From contig USJI01000097.1 of the NCBI GenBank assembly GCA_900554975.1, positions 1 to 5,212 on the forward strand: DNA of 5,212 nucleotides, written 5' to 3'. This document shows, in pieces, positions 1 to 5,212 of the stretch. The notes below the pieces were generated by a model. That model did not search any database and was not told the DNA's origin. It saw nothing but the letters and a program-made list of their open reading frames with translations. The DNA is from an uncultured Ruminococcus sp. (GTDB taxonomy: Bacteria; Bacillota; Clostridia; Oscillospirales; Ruminococcaceae). Position 1 is the stretch's first letter. Each line of letters starts with the position of its first letter. A program made the position numbers and the translations under genes.

Positions 1-69
1 TCTTTCAAGAGGTTCCTGTCCGATATTTTCTTCTCTGTTATATTCAAGAAATCCAGTTGGTTTTCCCAT
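1..69 (-). CDS. gltD: Glutamate synthase small subunit, N-terminal fragment (runs off the window)
   Basis: This is the first 23 codons of a gene that continues beyond the left edge. They begin MGKPTGFLEYNRE, which is the usual opening of the bacterial glutamate synthase beta subunit. In the family this subunit carries an N-terminal region with two [4Fe-4S] clusters and an FAD/NAD(P)H oxidoreductase fold. It passes electrons from NAD(P)H to the large subunit GltB. None of the cofactor motifs lies inside the window. The ATG at 69-67 is preceded by AGGAGG with a 9-base spacer. Another ATG at 76-74 is out of frame and only 2 bases from the AGGAGG, so it is not used. The gene starts 20 bases after the gltB stop, so the pair is co-transcribed. 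The identity is secure from the opening motif and the neighbour, although only a short piece is seen. Confidence 0.9.
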   Translation of the reverse strand, partial: MGKPTGFLEYNREENIGQEPLER

Positions 70-78
70 TTCGCATAT

Positions 79-84
79 CCTCCT
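79..84 (-). promoter_or_regulatory. Ribosome binding site of gltD
   Basis: The minus strand reads AGGAGG here, 9 bases before the gltD ATG and inside the short gltB-gltD gap. It is a full-consensus Shine-Dalgarno site, so gltD is translated independently rather than by coupling across an overlap. It also decides the ATG at 69 over the out-of-frame ATG at 76. Confidence 0.9.
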
Positions 85-89
85 AATTA

Positions 90-3000
90 TTACTTTGTGT
101 TTGCATAGAAAGCTTCGATCTTGGCTTCTTCATGGCTCAGACCTTCTGCCTCGAATTTACGGATACCGCTGAGCATTTTTGCATATTCATGCGGTACAAT
201 CTTTTTGAATCTCGGAAGATATACATCGAAATTATCAAGGATTTCCTTACCTCTTACAGAATGTGTAACTTCAACGTGTTCCTCAATAAGTGACCTGAGC
301 TGTTCAACGTCTTCATCAGCTGTCACCTTGCTGAATCCTACAAGTGCCTTGTTAAGCTTTGTATAAAGATCATTTTCTTCATCAAGAACGTAAGCAATAC
401 CACCGCTCATGCCGGCAGCAAAGTTCTTGCTTGTCTTTCCGAGGATAACTGCACAGCCGCCTGTCATGTATTCACAGCCGTGGTCGCCGACACCTTCAAC
501 AACAACAGTTGCACCGGAGTTTCTTACGCAGAAACGTTCACCTGCAACACCGGCGATAAATGCCTTACCGCTTGTTGCACCGAAAAGTGCTACGTTACCG
601 ATTATGATATTTTCATCTGCCTTGTATTTTGCATTTGCAGGAGCGTAAACGATAAGCTTACCGCCTGAAAGTCCCTTTCCGAAATAATCATTGCTGTCGC
701 CTTCAAGTTCAAGTGTAAGTCCCTTTGGAATAAATGCGCCAAAACTCTGTCCGCCTGCGCCATGACATTTCAGAACAAATGTATCATCATCAAGGTTATT
801 ATAATATTTTCTTGTGATTTCTGAACCGAAAAGTGTTCCGAGCGTACGGTTCAGGTTGTTTACATTAAGTTCAAGTGTCTTCGGAGTCTTGTTTTCCAGT
901 GCCTCTTTCATCTGTGGGATAATAACTGTTTCATCTATTGTTTCATTAAGTTTGAAATCATAAACATCTTCTGCACGGAAATGTGAAGGTTCATCTGTTC
1001 CGACATACGGATTTTCAAGAATGCTTGACATATCAATCTTGCTTGCTCTGTTTTCCTTAGGGAATTTTTTCTGAACAAGCAGGTCAGAACGTCCGACAAG
1101 CTCATCAACAGTATGAATACCAAGCTTTGCCATATATTCACGCATTTCCTGTGCAATAAATCTCATGAAGTTTACTATATATTCAGGCTTGCCCTTAAAG
1201 CGTTTTCTGAGTTCAGGGTTCTGTGTTGCAACACCTACAGGACAGGTATCAAGATTACATACTCTCATCATTACACAGCCCATTGTTACCAGCGGAGCAG
1301 TTGCAAAACCATATTCTTCAGCACCGAGCATAGCCGCTATAACAACATCTCGTCCTGTCATCATTTTACCGTCTGCTTCAATAACAACTTTTGAACGAAG
1401 TCCGTTCATGATAAGTGTCTTATGCGTTTCAGCAAGACCGAGTTCCCAAGGCAGTCCGGCATTGTGGATTGAACTTCCCGGAGCAGCACCTGTACCACCG
1501 TCATATCCGGAAATAAGAATTACTTCAGCACCTGCTTTTGCAACACCTGCTGCAATTGTACCAACGCCTGCTTCTGAAACAAGCTTTACAGATATTCTTG
1601 CTTTCTTGTTTGCATTTTTAAGGTCATATATAAGCTGAGCCAGATCCTCAATTGAATAGATATCATGATGCGGAGGAGGTGAAATAAGTGCAACACCAGG
1701 TGTTGAATGTCTTGTTTTGGCAATCCATGGATAAACCTTCTTTGCCGGAAGGTGTCCGCCCTCACCAGGCTTTGCACCCTGTGCCATTTTTATCTGTATT
1801 TCCTTTGCAGATGTCAGATATTTTGATGTTACACCAAAACGTCCGGAAGCAACCTGTTTTATAGCAGAACATTTATCTACTGCACCGCCGCTTGTAACGA
1901 TACGTTCAAGGTCTTCACCGCCCTCACCGCTGTTGGACTTTCCGCCTATGCGGTTCATAGCGATAGCCATGCATTCATGTGCTTCCTGAGAAATTGAACC
2001 GTATGACATAGCACCTGTCTTGAAACGATGCATGATGCTTTCAACGCTTTCAACTTCTTCTATCGGGATTCCGCCATTTTCATCAAATTTAAAGTCAAGA
2101 GTACTGCGGAGTGTCAGATTCTTATCCTCTGCATTCAGACATTCTGAGTACTTCTTATAAAGGTCATAGTCATCACGCCATGTTGACTGCTGAAGAAGAT
2201 GGATAGTCTGAGGATTGTAAAGATGTTCCTCCTGTCCGCTTCTTGCCTTGTGACTTCCGATACTTGCAATGGATTCATTTACTGTAAGATTGCAAGGGTC
2301 AAATGCGGCATCATGAAGTGCAATAACACGGTCGCTGATATCATTCAGGTCAATACCGCCTACCCTGCTTACAGTATCAGGGAAGAATTCATCACGGACA
2401 CTCTTGCTGATTCCGAGTGCTTCAAAAATCTTGGAACCCTGATATGACTGAATTGTGGAAATACCCATTTTTGATGCAATTTTTACAATTCCGTCTACAA
2501 CCGCCTTGATGTACGCATTTGCGGCTTCTGTATATTCCTTGTCAACAGTACCGGAAGATGTCATGTCATAAAGTGTATCAAGTGCAAGATAAGGGTTAAC
2601 TGCACTTGCGCCAAATCCGAGAAGTGTTGCAAAGTGATGAACCTCAGTAGGTTCTGCTGTTTCAACGATGATCGAAACAGCTGTATTTTTTCTTGTTTTT
2701 ACAAGGTAATTTTCAAGTGCTGCGACTGCAAGGAGTGAAGGTATTGCAAGATGATCCTGATCAACGCCCCAGTCTGTAAGAATAAGGATAGCCGCACCTT
2801 CTTCATGTGCCTTATCAGCCTGAACATAAAGATTTTTTATAGCGTCATGAAGTGAAACGTCCTTTGTATAGAGCATTGAAATATCAGCTGTTTTCAGTCC
2901 CTCAATATTTGCCTTTCTGATTTTGAGAAGATCAAGATTTGTAAGAACAGGATTCTTGACTTTAAGTACACAGCAGTTATCTTCATTTTCCTGAAGAATA

Positions 3001-4658
3001 TTTCCTGATGCTCCGAGATAAACAGTAGTATCAGTAATAACAGATTCACGGATAGAATCTATCGGAGGGTTTGTTACCTGAGCAAACAGCTGTTTGAAAT
3101 AGTCAAACAAAGGAGGATTCACCTTTGACAATGCTGGAACAGGAGTATCAACACCCATTGCGGCTGTCGGTTCTGCACCATTGAGTGCCATAGGTATCAT
3201 TACATTATAAAGTGATTCATAAGTATATCCGAAAGCGTGCTGAAGTCTTTCAAGCTGTTCGCCGGAATTTCTTTCAGGACGCTTGTTAGGTATTTTCAGT
3301 TCATCAAGCGGGTGGAGGTTATGGTCAAGCCATTCGCCGTAAGGCTGACGTTTACTGTAAAAATTCTTGATTGTTTCATCATCAACAAGTTCGCCCTTTA
3401 CTGTATCAACAAGGAGCATTTTTCCAGGATGCAGACGTTCTTTCTTAACAATTGTTTCTACCGGAATGTCAAGTGCACCAACTTCTGATGAAAGAATAAG
3501 GTATTTTCCGCCCTTTCCGTCATCTGTAAGATAATAACGTGACGGACGCAGACCGTTTCTGTCAAGCACTGCTCCGACAAGATCACCGTCTGAGAAAATG
3601 ATTGAAGCCGGACCGTCCCAAGGTTCCATCATTGTTGCATAGTACTGATAGAAGGCTCTTTTTTCACGGCTCATTGTACTGATATGCTGCCATGGCTCAG
3701 GAATAAGTGCCATAACTGCAAGCGGAAGATCCACACCAGCCATAGTCATGAATTCCAGTGTATTGTCAAGACGTGCAGAGTCAGAACCTGTTACATCAAG
3801 AATAGGAACAATGTCCTTCATTCTGTCACCGAGAGATTCGCTCTTCAAGATTGCTTCACGGCTGAGCATCTTGTCAACGTTACCTGTAATTGTGTTGATT
3901 TCTCCGTTGTGAACCATCATACGGTTCGGATGGGATCTCTGCCAACTTGGATTGGTGTTTGTGCTGAAACGTGAATGTACAATACCGATAGCAGAATCAT
4001 ATTCGGAATTGTTGAGATCCTCATAGAAAAGACGAAGCTGATCTACAAGGAACATACCCTTGTATACAATAGTACGGCTTGAGCATGAAACGACATAGGT
4101 TTCTTTTTCTCTTTTTTCAAATACCATTCTTGCAACATAAAGCTTTCTGTCGAAGTCGATTCCCGCAGCACAATCATCAGGTTTCTTTACAAATGCCTGC
4201 ATGATATTCGGCATACTTTCCAGGGCTTTTGTTCCCAGAACAGATGAATTTACCGGAACTTTTCTCCAGCCGAGGAATTCGAGGTTTTCCTCCCTGAGAA
4301 CTTCCTCAAAGGTTTTCATTGCCTTTTTCAGTTTCTTCTCGGACTGTGGGAAGAAAAACATTGCTATTCCGTATTCACGTCTGCCGCCAATATTTATGCC
4401 TTCCTTTGCAGCTGCTTTTGAAAAATATTTATGAGAAATCTGGAGAAGTATTCCGACACCGTCACCGGTCTTTCCCTCTGCGTCCTTACCAGCTCTGTGT
4501 TCCAGAGTTTCAACGATTTTCAACGCATTGTCAACAACCGTATGGTCGCTCTTTCCGCTCATATTGACAACTGCACCGATACCACAGTTTTCATGCTCGA
4601 ACCTCGGATCATAAAGACCATGTCTTTCAAAAGGTTCCTGATTTCTGTAATTGTCCAT
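90..4658 (-). CDS. gltB: Glutamate synthase large (alpha) subunit, complete
   Basis: The protein hydrolyses glutamine and transfers the ammonia through an internal tunnel to 2-oxoglutarate, making glutamate. It works in the cytoplasm with GltD. The ATG at 4658 gives 1522 residues, the normal family length. A 24-residue leader precedes Cys25 in the motif ENCGIG; in this family the leader is cleaved to expose the N-terminal nucleophile cysteine. The class II glutaminase domain covers about 25-430, with RFSTN (Arg230) and HNGEINT (Asn251). A central domain follows at about 460-780. The FMN synthase domain is about 840-1200, with SNSGEGGE at 908-915 and GYDGGTGAAP further on. Cys1128, Cys1134 and Cys1139 have the CX5C-X4-C spacing that binds the [3Fe-4S] cluster. 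The glycine-rich beta-helix (GXGXG) domain is about 1260-1440. All key residues are present, with no frameshift. A GTG two codons upstream (4664) is open but lies only 2 bases from the RBS. Some Firmicutes name this subunit GltA. Confidence 0.97.
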   Translation of the reverse strand: MDNYRNQEPFERHGLYDPRFEHENCGIGAVVNMSGKSDHTVVDNALKIVETLEHRAGKDAEGKTGDGVGILLQISHKYFSKAAAKEGINIGGRREYGIAMFFFPQSEKKLKKAMKTFEEVLREENLEFLGWRKVPVNSSVLGTKALESMPNIMQAFVKKPDDCAAGIDFDRKLYVARMVFEKREKETYVVSCSSRTIVYKGMFLVDQLRLFYEDLNNSEYDSAIGIVHSRFSTNTNPSWQRSHPNRMMVHNGEINTITGNVDKMLSREAILKSESLGDRMKDIVPILDVTGSDSARLDNTLEFMTMAGVDLPLAVMALIPEPWQHISTMSREKRAFYQYYATMMEPWDGPASIIFSDGDLVGAVLDRNGLRPSRYYLTDDGKGGKYLILSSEVGALDIPVETIVKKERLHPGKMLLVDTVKGELVDDETIKNFYSKRQPYGEWLDHNLHPLDELKIPNKRPERNSGEQLERLQHAFGYTYESLYNVMIPMALNGAEPTAAMGVDTPVPALSKVNPPLFDYFKQLFAQVTNPPIDSIRESVITDTTVYLGASGNILQENEDNCCVLKVKNPVLTNLDLLKIRKANIEGLKTADISMLYTKDVSLHDAIKNLYVQADKAHEEGAAILILTDWGVDQDHLAIPSLLAVAALENYLVKTRKNTAVSIIVETAEPTEVHHFATLLGFGASAVNPYLALDTLYDMTSSGTVDKEYTEAANAYIKAVVDGIVKIASKMGISTIQSYQGSKIFEALGISKSVRDEFFPDTVSRVGGIDLNDISDRVIALHDAAFDPCNLTVNESIASIGSHKARSGQEEHLYNPQTIHLLQQSTWRDDYDLYKKYSECLNAEDKNLTLRSTLDFKFDENGGIPIEEVESVESIMHRFKTGAMSYGSISQEAHECMAIAMNRIGGKSNSGEGGEDLERIVTSGGAVDKCSAIKQVASGRFGVTSKYLTSAKEIQIKMAQGAKPGEGGHLPAKKVYPWIAKTRHSTPGVALISPPPHHDIYSIEDLAQLIYDLKNANKKARISVKLVSEAGVGTIAAGVAKAGAEVILISGYDGGTGAAPGSSIHNAGLPWELGLAETHKTLIMNGLRSKVVIEADGKMMTGRDVVIAAMLGAEEYGFATAPLVTMGCVMMRVCNLDTCPVGVATQNPELRKRFKGKPEYIVNFMRFIAQEMREYMAKLGIHTVDELVGRSDLLVQKKFPKENRASKIDMSSILENPYVGTDEPSHFRAEDVYDFKLNETIDETVIIPQMKEALENKTPKTLELNVNNLNRTLGTLFGSEITRKYYNNLDDDTFVLKCHGAGGQSFGAFIPKGLTLELEGDSNDYFGKGLSGGKLIVYAPANAKYKADENIIIGNVALFGATSGKAFIAGVAGERFCVRNSGATVVVEGVGDHGCEYMTGGCAVILGKTSKNFAAGMSGGIAYVLDEENDLYTKLNKALVGFSKVTADEDVEQLRSLIEEHVEVTHSVRGKEILDNFDVYLPRFKKIVPHEYAKMLSGIRKFEAEGLSHEEAKIEAFYANTK

Positions 4659-4666
4659 AGCCACTG

Positions 4667-4672
4667 CTCCTT
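4667..4672 (-). promoter_or_regulatory. Ribosome binding site of gltB; decides the ATG start
   Basis: The minus strand reads AAGGAG here. It is 8 bases before the ATG at 4658-4656, which is ideal spacing. It is only 2 bases before the in-frame GTG at 4664-4662, too close for initiation. This favours the ATG and shortens the longest-frame prediction by two residues. Confidence 0.85.
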
Positions 4673-4703
4673 TATAATATATAAATTAAAGATTTTTTAC
4701 GAT

Positions 4704-4746
4704 ATTTGCAACACCTGTATTTTGCAGAACATACATACAGGCAAAT
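4704..4746 (-). promoter_or_regulatory. Long interrupted hairpin in the gltB leader, between the U-run and the RBS
   Basis: In the transcript CCUGUAU pairs with AUACAGG (plus coordinates 4735-4741 with 4714-4720), a perfect 7-bp stem with a 14-base loop. Outside it AUUUG pairs with CAAAU (4742-4746 with 4704-4708), leaving a bulge of about 5 bases on one side. Together this gives 12 base pairs. No U-run follows it (the transcript is A-rich next), so it is not an intrinsic terminator. It could stabilise the message or compete with upstream arms, because it repeats the ACAGGU and CCUGU words of the preceding hairpin. The pairing is seen in the sequence; the function is inference. Confidence 0.5.
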
Positions 4747-4774
4747 AAAAAAGACCCCTACACAAACCACAGGT
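4747..4774 (-). terminator. Possible attenuator terminator in the gltB leader
   Basis: In the transcript a stem CCUGUG-GUUUG-UGUAGG (4773 down to 4757) is followed within a few bases by GGUC and then six U residues (4752-4747). The stem has three Watson-Crick and three G-U pairs. One more A-U pair is possible after a GG bulge. It is weak for an intrinsic terminator, and the U-run is the better part of the signal. Its 5' arm overlaps the 3' arm of the hairpin at 4769-4787, so the two cannot form together. This is the usual arrangement of a terminator and antiterminator. It lies about 75-100 bases into the gltB message, upstream of the gene, so it would act as an attenuator. Confidence 0.35.
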
Positions 4775-4787
4775 ACAATTAACCTGT
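4769..4787 (-). promoter_or_regulatory. Hairpin 2 of the gltB leader (candidate antiterminator)
   Basis: The transcript has ACAGGU (4787-4782) and ACCUGU (4774-4769) flanking a 7-base loop UAAUUGU, a perfect 6-bp stem. It follows the AACGAC hexaloop hairpin by 9 bases. It takes up the bases needed for the 5' arm of the possible terminator, so forming it would favour read-through into gltB. In ANTAR-controlled leaders the second hairpin normally has a 6-base loop with A at position 1 and G at position 4. This loop has seven bases and does not fit exactly, although an A and a G three positions apart are present. Confidence 0.45.
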
Positions 4788-4796
4788 AATTTACAT

Positions 4797-4810
4797 AAGC
4801 GTCGTTGCTT
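4797..4810 (-). promoter_or_regulatory. Hairpin 1 of the gltB leader with hexaloop AACGAC (ANTAR-type loop)
   Basis: The transcript reads AAGC-AACGAC-GCUU, a 4-bp stem closing a six-base loop with A at position 1 and G at position 4. An outer AUUU/AAAU helix (4813-4816 with 4789-4792) could extend it across a small internal loop. Established knowledge: ANTAR-domain antiterminators such as NasR, AmiR and EutV bind two tandem hairpins with A1/G4 hexaloops, and such leaders are known upstream of nitrogen-metabolism genes in Firmicutes. The match to one hairpin of that motif is seen here. That an ANTAR protein binds it is inference. Confidence 0.4.
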
Positions 4811-4827
4811 CAAAATATTCTTTTTTT

Positions 4828-4843
4828 ACTCCCGAATTTGAGT
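4828..4843 (-). promoter_or_regulatory. Small hairpin at the 5' end of the gltB leader
   Basis: The transcript can pair ACUC (4843-4840) with GAGU (4831-4828) around an 8-base loop, just after the predicted start of transcription. It has only four pairs, so it is marginal alone. The overlapping word CUACAC (4847-4842) is instead exactly complementary to GUGUAG (4763-4758), the 3' side of the possible terminator, which gives an alternative long-range pairing. That long-range pairing is complete only if transcription starts at or above 4847. Confidence 0.25.
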
Positions 4844-4851
4844 GTAGTTAT

Positions 4852-4880
4852 ATTGTACATCAAAAAAACTTATTTGTCAA
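4852..4880 (-). promoter_or_regulatory. Sigma-A promoter of the gltB-gltD operon
   Basis: On the minus strand TTGACA (4880-4875) and TACAAT (4857-4852) are separated by exactly 17 bases. This is a perfect -35 with a one-mismatch -10. The expected transcription start is an A near 4845, giving a leader of about 185 nt, much longer than translation needs. DNA upstream of the -35 is rich in A and T runs, as in UP elements. No second convincing promoter is seen closer to gltB. Confidence 0.85.
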
Positions 4881-5003
4881 TAGTAAATTCATGGTTTTTT
4901 CTAAAAAAATAAATTTTTTTGGTGAGTTCACTTTTTTTAATTAAGAATTCTGCATTTTCCTTAAAACTTATAGGAATTTGTGATTTATTTGACTTTAATA
5001 GTA
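4881..5003. promoter_or_regulatory. AT-rich DNA between the two divergent promoters
   Basis: No gene is seen in this stretch between the two -35 boxes, and it is part of the 451-base gap between gltB and metY. It holds several homopolymer runs: T6 at 4895-4900, A7 at 4903-4909, T7 at 4914-4920 and T7 at 4932-4938. Such runs can bend DNA or act as UP elements for either promoter. A small inverted repeat GTGA-GT-TCAC sits at 4922-4931 and could be a protein site, but it is too short to name. A GAATTC palindrome at 4945-4950 is probably chance in such DNA. Confidence 0.4.
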
Positions 5004-5032
5004 TTGACCGAAAAGTGAAAATGTGATATTAT
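5004..5032 (+). promoter_or_regulatory. Sigma-A promoter of the metY-like gene
   Basis: TTGACC (5004-5009) and TATTAT (5027-5032) are 17 bases apart. TG at 5024-5025 forms an extended -10 (TGA-TATTAT). Transcription should start near 5039, giving a leader of about 70 nt before the ATG. It faces away from the gltB promoter, with 123 bases between the two -35 boxes. A second TTGAC at 4989-4993 has no -10 at the right distance. Confidence 0.8.
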
Positions 5033-5044
5033 TATTTTAAAATA

Positions 5045-5066
5045 CTGCGGAGATCATCTGCCGCAG
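5045..5066 (+). promoter_or_regulatory. Hairpin 1 of the metY-like leader (possible anti-SD arm)
   Basis: CTGCGG (5045-5050) pairs with CCGCAG (5061-5066). Inside it AGA pairs with TCT past one bulged G, for about 9 base pairs around a three-base loop. There is no U-run afterwards, so it is not a terminator. The 5' arm contains CGGAGA, the same hexamer as the gene's ribosome binding site at 5099-5104. The 3' arm TCTGCCG could therefore pair with either copy. Confidence 0.55.
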
Positions 5067-5078
5067 AAATAACAAAAC

Positions 5079-5092
5079 GCTGAAAATTCAGC
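5079..5092 (+). promoter_or_regulatory. Hairpin 2 of the metY-like leader
   Basis: GCTGA (5079-5083) pairs with TCAGC (5088-5092) around the four-base loop AAAT. It stands 7 bases before the GGAG of the ribosome binding site and lacks a U-run, so it would affect translation or mRNA stability rather than termination. The role is inferred from position only. Confidence 0.5.
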
Positions 5093-5099
5093 AGAAAAC

Positions 5100-5103
5100 G
5101 GAG
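5100..5103 (+). promoter_or_regulatory. Ribosome binding site of the metY-like gene
   Basis: GGAG lies 6 bases before the ATG at 5110, within the hexamer CGGAGA (5099-5104). This supports the chosen start. The same hexamer at 5048-5053 is locked in hairpin 1. Confidence 0.8.
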
Positions 5104-5109
5104 AATACT

Positions 5110-5212
5110 ATGAAAATAGAAACAAAATGCCTTCACGAAGGTTATCACCCTAAAAATACAGAACCGAGAGTTCTGCCAATCGTTCAGAGTACTACTTATG
5201 TATATGACTCCA
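5110..5212 (+). CDS. metY: O-acetylhomoserine sulfhydrylase-like PLP enzyme, N-terminal fragment (runs off the window)
   Basis: 34 codons are visible, opening MKIETKCLHEGY and then EPRVLPIVQSTTYVYDS. The pattern T-x-CLHEGY-x-PKN, with PRVLPI-x-QSTTY, is typical of the Cys/Met-metabolism PLP-dependent family, and most like clostridial O-acetylhomoserine aminocarboxypropyltransferases. In the family these join sulfide to O-acetylhomoserine, making homocysteine for methionine synthesis in the cytoplasm. The PLP lysine lies far beyond the window, so cystathionine gamma-synthase or methionine gamma-lyase cannot be fully excluded. The ATG is supported by GGAG 6 bases upstream and by a sigma-A promoter with a 70-nt structured leader. 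The gene is divergent from gltB-gltD. Confidence 0.8.
   Translation, partial: MKIETKCLHEGYHPKNTEPRVLPIVQSTTYVYDS

Noticed and set aside
90..4664. Many plus-strand open frames of 60-157 codons opposite gltB
   Set aside because: They lie antisense to an intact conserved gene, have no recognisable product or good RBS, and are shadows of gltB codon structure.
4673..4711. A second gltB promoter with TTGCAA and a TATTAT closer to the gene
   Set aside because: The spacing is about 26 bases, far from 17. A near-consensus promoter already exists at 4852-4880.
4431..4748. A plus-strand open frame of 105 codons running from inside gltB into its leader
   Set aside because: It is antisense to the GltB N-terminus and the structured leader. 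It has no family resemblance and no convincing RBS.
4706..4812. A possible Cys-rich leader peptide on the minus strand, starting at a TTG near 4812 and running about 38 codons to a TAA, with internal ATG starts near 4737 and 4733
   Set aside because: No ribosome binding site stands at a suitable distance from the TTG or from either internal ATG. The frame overlaps the RNA hairpins, and the composition is not convincing as protein.
4757..4847. Reading the gltB leader as a T-box or a cyanobacterial-type glutamine riboswitch
   Set aside because: The T-box AGGGTGG-type sequence is absent, and glnA-type glutamine riboswitches are known from cyanobacteria and related phages. No conserved core was recognised.
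1..5212. Search for CRISPR repeats, insertion sequences, tRNA or rRNA genes and defence or toxin-antitoxin genes
   Set aside because: None seen. Almost all the window is gltB, and the rest is two gene ends and their control region.

Overview
The window looks like chromosomal DNA from a low-to-moderate-GC Gram-positive bacterium of the Clostridia, most likely a Ruminococcus or other Oscillospiraceae relative. The support is the wording of the GltB protein, strong AGGAGG-type ribosome binding sites, near-consensus sigma-A promoters and very AT-rich intergenic DNA. The genus is inferred from protein wording, not from a database search.

Layout: positions 1-69 (minus strand) hold the first 23 codons of gltD, the small subunit of glutamate synthase. 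Positions 90-4658 (minus) hold a complete, intact gltB, the large glutamate synthase subunit. The two are 20 bases apart and clearly one operon, gltB then gltD. Positions 4659-5109 are a 451-base divergent regulatory region. Position 5110 to the window end (plus strand) is the start of a Cys/Met-metabolism PLP enzyme, best read as O-acetylhomoserine sulfhydrylase (metY-like).

The genes themselves are ordinary. GltB and GltD together convert glutamine plus 2-oxoglutarate into two glutamates, and the divergent gene makes homocysteine from O-acetylhomoserine. The more interesting part is the intergenic region. It has two back-to-back promoters: TTGACA-N17-TACAAT for gltB, and TTGACC-N17-TATTAT with an extended -10 TG for metY. 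Each transcript carries a structured 5' leader.

The gltB leader (about 185 nt) contains a stem with hexaloop AACGAC, fitting the A1/G4 hexaloop recognised by ANTAR antiterminators. A second hairpin follows, and its 3' arm overlaps a weak terminator-like stem with a U-run. A further long hairpin lies before the RBS. Several arms can pair in mutually exclusive ways, suggesting transcription attenuation.

The metY leader (about 70 nt) has two hairpins. The 3' arm of the first is complementary both to its own 5' arm and to the ribosome binding site, because the hexamer CGGAGA occurs in both places. That is the layout of a translational switch. No S-box is visible there. No mobile element, CRISPR array, tRNA or rRNA is seen.
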